Shown here one piece after another: positions 1 to 6,757 of a DNA stretch of 27,054 bases. Location: the NCBI GenBank assembly GCA_902492825.1, contig CABUMZ010000007.1, forward strand, positions 1-27,054, given 5' to 3'. The first letter of the stretch is position 1, and each line of letters begins with the position of its first letter. The notes under the pieces were generated by a model. It had not been told where the DNA came from, did no database searches, and worked only from the letters and a program-made list of their open reading frames with translations. The stretch is from an uncultured Collinsella sp. Its GTDB lineage: Bacteria; Actinomycetota; Coriobacteriia; Coriobacteriales; Coriobacteriaceae. The position numbers and the translations under genes are program-made.

Positions 1-77
1 TTTCCGTCTTGCGCAGGACTGTAGAGCAGGAAACTTAATTACGCGCCGCTCCCCGCCCACGCCGGGCAACCTCTCCC

Positions 78-106
78 TTGTACTTTATCAAGGTAGAGTG
101 TATGAT
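78..106 (+). promoter_or_regulatory. Promoter of the amino-acid ABC transporter operon
   Basis: A -35-like hexamer TTGTAC (78-83) is followed after exactly 17 bp by a -10-like hexamer TATGAT (101-106). Transcription would begin near 113, ahead of the palindrome at 125-144 and the ribosome binding site at about 150-158. This is a sequence match to the housekeeping sigma consensus only. Nothing recognisable precedes it in the first 77 bases. Confidence 0.6.
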
Positions 107-124
107 TCTGGACGTTACACGACT

Positions 125-144
125 CACTTTACTTAACTAAAGTG
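125..144. promoter_or_regulatory. Palindromic operator before the amino-acid transporter
   Basis: CACTTTACTTAACTAAAGTG is an inverted repeat with 7-bp arms (CACTTTA/TAAAGTG) and a 6-nt centre. It lies just downstream of the predicted -10 box and upstream of the ribosome binding site, where a bound repressor would block transcription. A close relative (17 positions, 2 differences, both in the centre) lies upstream of ilvE at 23412-23428. The binding protein is unknown. Confidence 0.55.
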
Positions 145-162
145 CCATCAAGGGGGAATACC

Positions 163-1023
163 ATGAACACCGATATGTCTCGTCGTCAGTTTGTTGGTCT
201 AGCCGGCTCGCTCGCCACGGTTCTAGGCCTTGGCCTGGTTGGTTGTGGCGGCGGTGCCGATAAAGGCTCTGCTGCCGGTTCTGCCGCAGCCAAGGATGTG
301 AAGGGCGCTGCGGAGTCCAAGAAGCTCGTGGTGGGCTTTGATAAGTCCTATCCTCCGTACGGCTTTGTGGGCGACGATGGCGAGTACACCGGCTTTGATC
401 TCGATCTGGCCAAGGCTGTTGCCGATAAGCAGGGCTGGGAGGTCAAATACGAGGCCATCGACTGGGACGCCAAGGATACGCTGCTTAACTCGGGCGCCAT
501 CAACTGCATCTGGAACGGCTTTACCATGGAGGGCCGCGAGGACGACTACACGTTCTCCGAGCCGTACATGCTCAACGAGCAGGTGCTGGTGGTAAAGAAG
601 GATGCAGGCATCAAGAGCTGGGACGATCTTGCCGGCAAGACCGTGATTACCCAGACCGATTCCGCTGCGCAGGATGTGCTCGAGGGTGACCAGAAGGATC
701 TGGCGGCGACGTTTGCCACGCTCGATACCATCGGTGAGTACAACACGGCCTTTATGCAGCTCGAAAGTGGTGCAGTCGATGCCGTTGCCTGTGACCTCTC
801 AATCGCTCAGTATCAGCTTGCCGCAAAGCCCGATGCCTATACGCAGCTCGACAAGCCGCTGTCCAGCGAGCACTACGCCGTCGGCTTTAAAAAGGGCGAC
901 ACCAAGTCGGCCGATGCCGTGACCGAGTCGCTCAAGGCACTCTATGAGGACGGCACGGTCAAGGACCTGTGCGACAAGTATTCAAGCTATGGTCTATCTT
1001 TCGATAATTGGGTGCTCAAGTAA
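163..1023 (+). CDS. Amino-acid ABC transporter substrate-binding lipoprotein
   Basis: Family 3 solute-binding protein of 286 residues, expected on the outer face of the membrane, delivering a polar amino acid to the permease encoded next. The N-terminus carries a twin-arginine-like motif (SRRQFVGL, residues 6-13), a hydrophobic stretch and a lipobox ending at Cys28 (LVGC), so it is probably a Tat-exported lipoprotein. A Gly/Ala/Lys linker follows, and the mature domain begins near KKLVVGFDKSYPPYGF with the typical acidic and aromatic ligand-pocket segments (GFDLDLAKAV, FTMEGRED, FSEPY). The ATG at 163 is chosen because AAGGGGGAA lies just upstream; a GTG at 142 falls inside the operator and lacks such a site. 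The stop codon overlaps the permease start. Substrate cannot be settled from sequence; cystine, glutamine, histidine or another polar amino acid are all possible. Confidence 0.9.
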   Translation: MNTDMSRRQFVGLAGSLATVLGLGLVGCGGGADKGSAAGSAAAKDVKGAAESKKLVVGFDKSYPPYGFVGDDGEYTGFDLDLAKAVADKQGWEVKYEAIDWDAKDTLLNSGAINCIWNGFTMEGREDDYTFSEPYMLNEQVLVVKKDAGIKSWDDLAGKTVITQTDSAAQDVLEGDQKDLAATFATLDTIGEYNTAFMQLESGAVDAVACDLSIAQYQLAAKPDAYTQLDKPLSSEHYAVGFKKGDTKSADAVTESLKALYEDGTVKDLCDKYSSYGLSFDNWVLK

Positions 1024-1676
1024 TGTCTATTCAAGTCATGATGCAAATGCTTGGCCAGGGATTCTTGGTCAGTTTGCAGTTGTTTGTGCTGACGCTGCTG
1101 GGGTCGATTCCGCTGGGAATTCCCGTGGCGTTTATGCGCATGAGCAAAATCGCGCCGCTTCGCTGGATTGCGCGCATCTATATCTCGGTCATGCGCGGTA
1201 CGCCGCTCATGCTGCAGATGTTTGCCATCTACTTTGCCCCGTACTACGTGTTTGGCATTTCGCTCACGCCCGATTCCAAGTGGACGGCGTGCGTCGTAGC
1301 GTTCATCATCAACTACGCCGGTTACTTTGCCGAGATCTATCGCTCGGGCTTGCAGTCCATTCCGCGCGGTCAATACGAGGCAGCCGAGGTACTGGGCTAT
1401 TCGCGCATGCAGACGTTTCTGTATATCGTGATGCCGCAGGTTGCCAAGCGCATTTTGCCGGCGATGGGCAATGAGATCATCACGCTGGTCAAGGATACGT
1501 CGCTGGCGTTTGCCATCGGCGTGGGGGAGATGTTCTCGACGGCCAAGGCGCTGGTCGCCTCGCAAGTGAGCATGGTGCCGTTTGCGATTGCGGCGTTGAT
1601 CTACTGGGTCTTTAACTTTGTGGTCGAGATGCTGCTGGGCGCCGCCGAAAAGAAGCTGGACTATTATCATGACTAA
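1023..1676 (+). CDS. Amino-acid ABC transporter permease (HisMQ type)
   Basis: Membrane permease of 217 residues in the polar amino-acid uptake family. It begins with a hydrophobic helix (MSIQVMMQMLGQGFLVSLQL) and has the family features: a VMRGTPLMLQ segment and the cytoplasmic EAA loop (EAAEVLGYSRMQTFLYIVMP) that docks on the ATPase, followed by NEIITLVKDTSLAFAIGVGE. The ATG at 1023 shares its first base with the TAA stop of the binding-protein gene, so the two are translationally coupled. Its end overlaps the ATPase gene by 8 nt. The length suits a one-permease system working as a homodimer; no second permease gene is present. Family call is firm, substrate unknown. Confidence 0.92.
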   Translation: MSIQVMMQMLGQGFLVSLQLFVLTLLGSIPLGIPVAFMRMSKIAPLRWIARIYISVMRGTPLMLQMFAIYFAPYYVFGISLTPDSKWTACVVAFIINYAGYFAEIYRSGLQSIPRGQYEAAEVLGYSRMQTFLYIVMPQVAKRILPAMGNEIITLVKDTSLAFAIGVGEMFSTAKALVASQVSMVPFAIAALIYWVFNFVVEMLLGAAEKKLDYYHD

Positions 1677-2433
1677 CTCAGTGATGAAAATCGAAAACGC
1701 GCGCAAGGCGTTTGGCGGCAATGAGGTGCTCAGGGATATCTCGCTTGAGGTTAAGCGTGGCGAGGTCGTGGCGATTATCGGGCCTTCGGGTGGCGGCAAG
1801 TCCACGCTGCTGCGGTGTGCCACGCTACTCGAGACACTCGACGGAGGCTCGCTCTCGTTTGGTGACCTTGCCGTTGCGACGGATGCGGGTTCGGGCGCGG
1901 TCTATGCGAAGGGCGATGTGCCCAAACAGGCGCGCTCGCGATTCGGCCTGGTGTTCCAAAATTACAACCTGTTCCCGCACTATACCGTGATGAAAAACAT
2001 CATCGACGCGCCGATCCGCGTGCTTAAGCGCCCGCGCGAGCAGGCGGAAGCTCGTGCGCATGAATTGATTGCTCAGATGGGGCTTGTGGGCAACGAGAAC
2101 AAGGTGCCGTGTGAGCTTTCGGGCGGCCAGCAGCAGCGCGTGAGTATCGCCCGCGCCTTGGCGCTCGACCCGGAGATCCTGTTCTTTGACGAGCCGACCT
2201 CGGCGCTCGATCCCGAGCTAACGGCCGAGGTGCTGCGTGTCATTAAAGACCTTGCCGCGCAGAATATGACGATGGTGATCGTGACCCACGCGATGCAGTT
2301 TGCGCGCGATGTTGCCGATCGCGTGGTCTTTATGGACGGAGGCCGCATTGTCGAGGAGGGTCCGGCCGAGCAGGTTATCAATCACCCGCGTGAGCAACGT
2401 ACCCGTGAGTTCTTGAGCCGTATCGAGGGGTAG
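1669..2433 (+). CDS. Amino-acid ABC transporter ATP-binding protein
   Basis: Cytoplasmic ATPase of 254 residues that energises the permease encoded just upstream. It has Walker A (GPSGGGKST), a Q-loop region (FGLVFQNYNLFPHYTVMKN), the signature LSGGQQQRVSIARAL, Walker B (ILFFDEPTSALDPE) and the H-loop (VTHAMQFA), all intact as in GlnQ/HisP proteins. The ATG at 1669 lies inside the end of the permease gene; a second ATG at 1684 (MKIENARKAFGG) is also possible and would remove only five residues. A 34-residue upstream extension to 1618 is in permease coding sequence and is not used. A strong terminator follows within 35 nt, closing a three-gene operon. Confidence 0.93.
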   Translation: MTNSVMKIENARKAFGGNEVLRDISLEVKRGEVVAIIGPSGGGKSTLLRCATLLETLDGGSLSFGDLAVATDAGSGAVYAKGDVPKQARSRFGLVFQNYNLFPHYTVMKNIIDAPIRVLKRPREQAEARAHELIAQMGLVGNENKVPCELSGGQQQRVSIARALALDPEILFFDEPTSALDPELTAEVLRVIKDLAAQNMTMVIVTHAMQFARDVADRVVFMDGGRIVEEGPAEQVINHPREQRTREFLSRIEG

Positions 2434-2466
2434 GCTCAGGTATTTACTCAACTATTAATTGAGGCG

Positions 2467-2504
2467 AAGCCGCCGCAGGTCTTACGGTCTGTGGCGGCTT
2501 TTTG
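2467..2504 (+). terminator. Intrinsic terminator of the amino-acid ABC operon
   Basis: An 11-bp inverted repeat, AGCCGCCGCAG (2468-2478) with CTGTGGCGGCT (2489-2499), has one G-T wobble and a 10-nt loop, and is followed by a T run (2499-2503). It begins about 35 nt after the ATPase stop codon. Confidence 0.85.
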
Positions 2505-2509
2505 TTTGC

Positions 2510-2743
2510 ATCGACGGGGTTCAATAATCGCCTCACAAGCTTGTCTCTTCCTCTCGCCGCCTGTATTCATACGTGCGCCGAAAGGTATGCATGGACAGCC
2601 GCCCGTGAGGGTAGGGTGGTGGCATAGGACATTTGGAGGGTGAGTCGGCTCGGCTGCCGACCATGCTGCTCCCGGGATGGCACCGACCGCGAACTCTCCC
2701 CGTTGGCGTCGCGCATTGCGCGCGGCCCTGCAAGGAGGTCATC
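2510..2743 (+). other. Non-coding leader upstream of the EF-G-like gene
   Basis: This 234-nt gap has no convincing gene. An in-frame extension of the downstream ORF to 2633 is open but reads as non-protein sequence. Two hairpins are visible: GTCGGC/GCCGAC with a 6-nt loop (2644-2661), and CGCGC/GCGCG with a 3-nt loop (2710-2722), which ends about 11 nt before the strong ribosome binding site AAGGAGG (2732-2738). I do not recognise a known riboswitch. The hairpin close to the ribosome binding site leaves room for attenuation or translational control, but that is inference. Confidence 0.3.
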
Positions 2744-4819
2744 ATGGGTGCTCCCAAGACCGGTAACGTAAGGAACGTGGTGCTCGTAGGCCAAGGCGGG
2801 GTGGGCAAGACTTCACTCGCCGAGGCCATGCTCCACCTTTCCGGCAAGACCGCCCGCCTGGGCGGCCACGACGGCACCAAGCCCACGCTCGACTATGACC
2901 CTGAAGAGGTCAAGCGTTCATTTTCCATCTCGACGACCATCGCGCCGATCGACTGGAAGGGCGCCCGCATCAATGTGCTCGATGCCCCGTGCTACCCCGA
3001 TTTTATCGGCGACGCCTTTGCCGCGATGAGCGTCTGCGAGACGGCTCTGTTTGTGGTCGACGCCGAGGCCGGCCCGCAGCCTACGACGGTTAAGCTCTGG
3101 TATGCCGCAGAGGACCTGCGCCTGGCGCGTGCGGTGTTCGTAAACCGCCTGTCGCGCTCCGAGGCCAGCTTTGCGACCACGATGGACCTGCTGCAGGAAC
3201 GCTTTGGCACGCGCCTAGGCGCCGTGACCCTTCCCTGGGGCGAGGGCGAGGACTTTGACGGCATCATCGACCTGGTGCGCATGAAGGCGCGCCATTGCAA
3301 CGGCACCGAAGCCGTTGAGTCGGAGATTCCCGAGGAGTATCGTGCCCAGGCCGAGGAGGCCCATGACCATCTGTGCGAGCTGGTGGCCGAGGCCGACGAT
3401 GAGCTGATGATGAAGTACCTGGAAGGCGAGGAGACGCTGACGCAGGAGGAGCTTGAGGGCTTGCTGTCGAAGGCGATTGCCGAGCGCATCTTTGTGCCGG
3501 TCTTTGCGGGCGATTGCATTAAGGAGCAGGGCGTCAACTCGCTGATGGACGACATCGCGACGTACTTCCCGGCGCCGACCGACTACGGCGAGATGCCGCT
3601 TATCGACGGCGATTCGCTCAAGATTTCGAGTGATGATGACCGCCCGGTGGCCTTTGTGTTTAAGACCCTGGCCGATCCGCAGCAGGGTCGCATCAGCTTT
3701 ATCAAGGTGCTGACGGGTACGCTTGAGCCGGGCCTTGAGCTGGTCAACGCGCGCACGCGCAAGGGCGACCGTCTGGCTCACCTGTATGTGATGTGCGGCC
3801 GCGATATGACCGAGGTTGGCCATGCCTATGCCGGCGACATTATCGTGGCGCCCAAGTTGGCGGCAGAGACGGGTGATACACTCTCCATTACCGGTAAGGT
3901 CGAGGCAGCGGCGTTTAAGTTCCCCAACTCGCAGTACCGTATTGCCATCGAGGCCGAGAACCGCGGCGACGAAGAGAAGCTCTACACGTTTATCGAGAAG
4001 GCATGCAAGGCCGATCCGACCATGAGCATCGATCGTGACGAGGAGACGGGCCAGACTATCATCTCCGCCGTTGGTGAGGCGCAGGTTTCGGTGTTGCTTA
4101 ACCGTTTGGAGGATCGCACCAAGGTCGTGGCCAAGAGCGTGCCGATCCGCATTCCGTATCGCGAGACCATCCGCCGCACGGCGAGCGCCCAGGGTCGCCA
4201 CAAGAAGCAGACCGGTGGCGCCGGTCAGTACGGCGACTGCTGGCTGCGCGTGGAGCCGCTTATTGGGCCCGACGGCACGAGCGACGGCTACGAGTTTGTG
4301 GATGAGGTCGTGGGCGGCCGCATTCCGCGCTCGCTGATCCCCGCCGTGGACAAGGGCGTCCAGGAGACCATGAAGGACGGTATTATTGCCGGCTACCCGC
4401 TTACGGGCATTCGCGTGGCTGTGTACGACGGTTCGTATCACAGCGTCGACTCCAACGAGATGGCGTTTCGCGCGGCGGCTCGCATCGGCCTGCGCAAGGC
4501 ATGCGCCGATGCCGATCCGGTGGTGCTGGAGCCCATCGAGGAAATCACGGTGACTATCCCCGAGAGCTACGCCGGCGCCGTGATGGGCGACATCTCGGCA
4601 TCGCGCGGTCGCGTGACGGGCATGGAGACCGATGAGCGCGGCGACACCGTGGTCATCGCCCAGGCGCCGCTGGCAGAGCTGACGGATTATTCGACGCGCC
4701 TGCGCTCTATCACGCGCGGCACGGGCGACTTTACCATGAAGCCTGCCGGCTACGAGCAGGTTCCCTATGACGTTCAGGCCAAGCTGGTCGAGCGCTATGA
4801 GGAGGGTCGCGCCAAGTAG
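2744..4819 (+). CDS. EF-G-like translation factor GTPase with altered G motifs
   Basis: Protein of 691 residues with the full EF-G domain order: GTPase domain, domain II (near FVFKTLADPQQGRISFIKVL), domain III, domain IV (QTGGAGQYGDCWLRVEPL, then DNEMAFRAA-like SNEMAFRAA) and domain V (PIEEITVTIPESYAGAVMGD). It belongs to the EF-G-like group (EF-G2 type), not to canonical FusA. The P-loop GQGGVGKT (residues 16-23) is intact. The G3 motif, normally DTPGHVDF, reads DAPCYPDF (80-87), so the catalytic His is Tyr and the Gly is Cys. The G4 motif, normally NKxD, reads NRLS (134-137), losing the Asp that selects guanine. Start ATG at 2744 follows AAGGAGG. It is monocistronic with its own terminator. 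Its job in translation or ribosome recycling is unknown, and GTP hydrolysis may be weak. Confidence 0.88.
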   Translation: MGAPKTGNVRNVVLVGQGGVGKTSLAEAMLHLSGKTARLGGHDGTKPTLDYDPEEVKRSFSISTTIAPIDWKGARINVLDAPCYPDFIGDAFAAMSVCETALFVVDAEAGPQPTTVKLWYAAEDLRLARAVFVNRLSRSEASFATTMDLLQERFGTRLGAVTLPWGEGEDFDGIIDLVRMKARHCNGTEAVESEIPEEYRAQAEEAHDHLCELVAEADDELMMKYLEGEETLTQEELEGLLSKAIAERIFVPVFAGDCIKEQGVNSLMDDIATYFPAPTDYGEMPLIDGDSLKISSDDDRPVAFVFKTLADPQQGRISFIKVLTGTLEPGLELVNARTRKGDRLAHLYVMCGRDMTEVGHAYAGDIIVAPKLAAETGDTLSITGKVEAAAFKFPNSQYRIAIEAENRGDEEKLYTFIEKACKADPTMSIDRDEETGQTIISAVGEAQVSVLLNRLEDRTKVVAKSVPIRIPYRETIRRTASAQGRHKKQTGGAGQYGDCWLRVEPLIGPDGTSDGYEFVDEVVGGRIPRSLIPAVDKGVQETMKDGIIAGYPLTGIRVAVYDGSYHSVDSNEMAFRAAARIGLRKACADADPVVLEPIEEITVTIPESYAGAVMGDISASRGRVTGMETDERGDTVVIAQAPLAELTDYSTRLRSITRGTGDFTMKPAGYEQVPYDVQAKLVERYEEGRAK

Positions 4820-4854
4820 CGTGCGATTTTGCCTGCAATGTAGGTGCTGACGAA

Positions 4855-4886
4855 AAGGCCGCCCTGGGTAACCGGGGCGGCCTTAT
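4855..4886 (+). terminator. Terminator of the EF-G-like gene
   Basis: A 13-bp stem AAGGCCGCCCTGG (4855-4867) / CCGGGGCGGCCTT (4872-4884), with one G-T wobble and a GTAA tetraloop, is followed by a short TATTT. It lies 35 nt after the stop codon. The dispersed repeat at 4887 starts directly after it. Confidence 0.8.
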
Positions 4887-4921
4887 TTGATCCCTTGGGG
4901 ACAGAGGAAAACGGATCATTT
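4887..4921. repeat. REP-like hairpin element, arm type TGATCC
   Basis: Terminal inverted repeats TGATCC (4888-4893) and GGATCA (4913-4918) enclose a core containing GGGGACAG (4897-4904). The same GGGACAG core occurs in the elements at 6564, 9762, 9829, 11946 and 21644, each with different arms. It sits between the EF-G-like gene terminator and the 3' end of the nuclease gene. Confidence 0.5.
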
Positions 4922-4948
4922 TTCTGGTTACGGGTGGCGCGTCCGGCA

Positions 4949-5932
4949 CTAGTCTCCGGATGCCTGGTTGCGGCCGGTAGCGTAGTCGATCTGCACATGC
5001 GGCTGCAGGTTGTAGCAGTACACGTGGAAGCACAGGGTCTTTCCGTGGTCCTCGACCGATTGCGCCTCAAGGCGCACGCCGCGGCAGACAAGTTCCTCTT
5101 CGTTGTACATGGGCGTGACACGGTAGAGCACGTGGTTGCCCGTGTCGTGGATGTAGCCGAGAATCTGCTCTTCAAACGGCAGCATGCCCGTCTCGTTGAG
5201 ATAGCGCGTGCCGGTGAGGAGATTCTTGCGGTTGGCGTTTTCGCCGCAGAGCGACCAGGCGATAAGGTGACAGCGGTTGTAGAGGCTCTGGCCCGGAATA
5301 AAGTCGTAGCGCTGCTGGCGCCATCCAGCGGGATGGATACGCGAGATATCGCCGCGCTCGCCTTGACCGAGTGATTCGGGGCCCACGCAGGCGAGCGCTT
5401 TGCGGGTGCGGCCCAGGCTGTCGAGCTTGGAGAACTTCTTAAAGCAGCCCTCTTCTGCAGCGCGCTCGTATTCATCGAGCGTGAATGATGGTGTGCCTAG
5501 CGGGTGCGTGCTGTCGGCGCGAAGGGCAACGTAGGGGTTGCCGGCGTAGTCGGGAATGCTGCTGAGATAAACACCGCGGGCGCGGTTGAGGTCGGGGTTT
5601 TCGACCTCGTCGATGGGGGTGGCGGCACTGTCCGCGGAAACGTCGTCATCGGTGTCGGTTGCGGCGGAATCGGAGCCATCGCCAGAGTCCTGGCCGTTTT
5701 GAGGGTCTGGGGAGCTCGCCGTTCCCGATTCGAGCCGGGCAACCAGGTCTGCCTCGTTGTCGGTGCGGCTGGGACTCTCGTTTTGTTTTTCGGCCAGAGC
5801 CGCCGCCTGTTCATCGCTTTGCGGCGACAGTAGCTTGGGAGCTCCGTCGAGCGATCCCGTAAACAGCGCAAACCCCAACACCACGGCGGTGCCGATGGAA
5901 AGTACTTGCTTGTAGGCGGGCTTGCGCGACAT
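4949..5932 (-). CDS. Secreted or membrane-anchored DNA/RNA non-specific endonuclease
   Basis: Protein of 327 residues in the His-Me finger nuclease family related to streptococcal DNA-entry and extracellular nucleases. Residues 8-27 form one hydrophobic segment (signal peptide or membrane anchor). Residues 38-110 are an acidic, Ser/Asp/Ala-rich low-complexity linker. The nuclease domain (about 112-327) has the active-site block YNRCHLIAWSL, with His222 as probable general base, followed by the Asn-rich metal site GENANRKNLLTGTRYLN, then MLPFEEQ, TGNHVLYRVTPMY and YNLQPHVQIDYATG. The ATG at 5932 is preceded on the minus strand by AGGAG at 6-nt spacing. It is monocistronic. Roles may include DNA uptake, nutrient scavenging or degrading extracellular DNA; no competence genes are nearby to decide. 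Confidence 0.85.
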   Translation of the reverse strand: MSRKPAYKQVLSIGTAVVLGFALFTGSLDGAPKLLSPQSDEQAAALAEKQNESPSRTDNEADLVARLESGTASSPDPQNGQDSGDGSDSAATDTDDDVSADSAATPIDEVENPDLNRARGVYLSSIPDYAGNPYVALRADSTHPLGTPSFTLDEYERAAEEGCFKKFSKLDSLGRTRKALACVGPESLGQGERGDISRIHPAGWRQQRYDFIPGQSLYNRCHLIAWSLCGENANRKNLLTGTRYLNETGMLPFEEQILGYIHDTGNHVLYRVTPMYNEEELVCRGVRLEAQSVEDHGKTLCFHVYCYNLQPHVQIDYATGRNQASGD

Positions 5933-6089
5933 TGAGGCTCCTGGATGGACGGTTGGGAATCTACCAGTCTAGCAGGAGCCGCCGAGGGTCGTTCTATCGA
6001 ACAAATACTTAAGATTTGGGATAGACGCCGCTGGTTCATTTGCCTCATATGGAGCTGTGGCGGTTGTTGGTGTGGGGCTCGGCGTTTCA

Positions 6090-6135
6090 CCAGATAAAAC
6101 CATCCAAAATAAACCCGTTCCTTTTTGGCAGGTTA
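6090..6135 (+). repeat. Dispersed hairpin repeat, arm type AACCTGCC (copy 1, diverged)
   Basis: The copy starts CCAGATAAAACC and ends TTTTTGGCAGGTTA, matching the elements at 6564, 9762 (inverted) and 11946. It has drifted: the left arm is AACCATCC in place of AACCTGCC, and the CTGTCCC core is CGTTCC. With copy 2 in the same orientation, it brackets the repeat array and possible gene remnant. Confidence 0.7.
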
Positions 6136-6205
6136 ATTGGGGACTATTTCACCGCAACTTAGGGCACGGTTAGGAAGTGTGCACCTTAAAGAGTGGAGCC
6201 CATGA

Positions 6206-6375
6206 TTAGAGAGATTGCGCTCGTCTCTCTAAATGTCTCTCTAACGAGAAGGTCAGTTAAAGAGATAGCATTAGGCAATCTAGCAGTGAATTCGATACAT
6301 CTCTCTAAATGTCTCTCTAAAACAAGGCGCTTATCTCTCTAAAGTTAGAGAGATAAATCTATTGTTTTAGAGAGA
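6206..6375. repeat. Array of eight TTAGAGAGA/TCTCTCTAA sites
   Basis: Eight exact copies of a 9-mer lie within 170 bp. TCTCTCTAA starts at 6224, 6236, 6300, 6312 and 6334; the reverse complement TTAGAGAGA starts at 6206, 6345 and 6367. Two direct pairs have the same 12-nt step (6224/6236 and 6300/6312) and the same intervening ATG. Sites at 6334 and 6345 form a perfect palindrome with 12-bp arms (TTATCTCTCTAA and its complement) and a 2-nt centre at 6331-6356. A near match occurs around 6257-6266. The stretch is AT-richer than its surroundings and has no intact gene. This is the arrangement of a multi-site operator for a sequence-specific DNA-binding protein, but the protein is unknown and no intact cognate gene is adjacent. 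Confidence 0.75.
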
Positions 6376-6488
6376 CGGAATGCCAAATTTCGTCCGTCCG
6401 CTACCATCTGCCAAAAATGGCGGATAAAGGGCTCATCGAAGTAATGGGTTCATCGACGAGCCGCAACCGCCGCTATCGGAAGAAGTAG
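6357..6488 (+). pseudogene. Possible remnant of a winged-helix protein C-terminus
   Basis: The frame between a TAA at 6354-6356 and a TAG at 6486-6488 is open for 43 codons. It reads like the tail of a winged helix: SSVRYHLPKMADKGLIEVMG followed by SSTSRNRRYRKK and the stop. The pattern of a recognition helix, a K-G-L-I-E strand and a basic wing ending in RRYR is seen at the end of many ATP-binding or Fic/AlbA-type regulators with C-terminal winged helices. The only internal ATG (6417) would give 23 residues and has no ribosome binding site. I interpret it as the 3' end left after deletion of a larger gene. Chance resemblance cannot be excluded in so short a stretch. Confidence 0.4.
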
Positions 6489-6501
6489 ATGCAGCCGAAT
6501 T

Positions 6502-6543
6502 GCCCCTCTTGTGTCTCTCGAAGTAGATGGGTGCTAGAGGGGC
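6502..6543. other. Short inverted repeat after the gene remnant
   Basis: GCCCCTCT (6502-6509) and AGAGGGGC (6536-6543) form an 8-bp inverted repeat with a 26-nt loop, 13 nt after the stop codon of the possible remnant. It could be that gene's former terminator, although the loop is long and no T run follows at once. Confidence 0.3.
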
Positions 6544-6563
6544 GACTGCCTCGCGATATTTTC

Positions 6564-6610
6564 CCAAGATAAAACCTGCCAAAACAAACCTGTCCCTTAT
6601 TGGCAGGTCA
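6564..6610 (+). repeat. Dispersed hairpin repeat, arm type AACCTGCC (copy 2)
   Basis: The left arm AACCTGCCAAAA pairs with the right arm TTATTGGCAGGT around a core with CCTGTCCC. Orientation is the same as copy 1 at 6090, 430 bp to the left. Confidence 0.75.
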
Positions 6611-6645
6611 GTTAACGCAGTCCAGGTTGAGCATATGTGAGCGAT

Positions 6646-6743
6646 CGGGCTCCGGGTGCGGCAAGGTGACGTGAAACAAGCGGGCGCTGACCTTTTGGTC
6701 GCGCCCGTGAAGTTGAACGTCAGATTGCCGTGTCCGGAGCCCG
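6646..6743. other. 98-nt imperfect hairpin downstream of larE
   Basis: Nested complementary blocks pair in register: CGGGCTCCGG (6646-6655) with CCGGAGCCCG (6734-6743); CGGCAA (6659-6664) with TTGCCG (6725-6730); TGACGT (6667-6672) with ACGTCA (6717-6722); CGGGCGC (6681-6687) with GCGCCCG (6701-6707); GACC (6689-6692) with GGTC (6697-6700) around a TTTT loop. Unpaired blocks between stems are mostly short and similar in size on both sides. This is far more pairing than chance would give. It could be a folded RNA, a 3' UTR element of larE or a decayed MITE-like element. Strand is undetermined. Confidence 0.55.
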
Positions 6744-6757
6744 CGCAGCGCCGAGCA

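Noticed and set aside
3215..4441. 408-codon minus-strand frame inside the EF-G-like gene
   Set aside because: It is antisense to a conserved domain-complete protein and has the same low-complexity His/Leu/Arg composition as other shadow frames in this window.
6206..6375. CRISPR array
   Set aside because: The repeat unit is only 9 bp, occurs in both orientations and has irregular spacing, and there are no cas genes.
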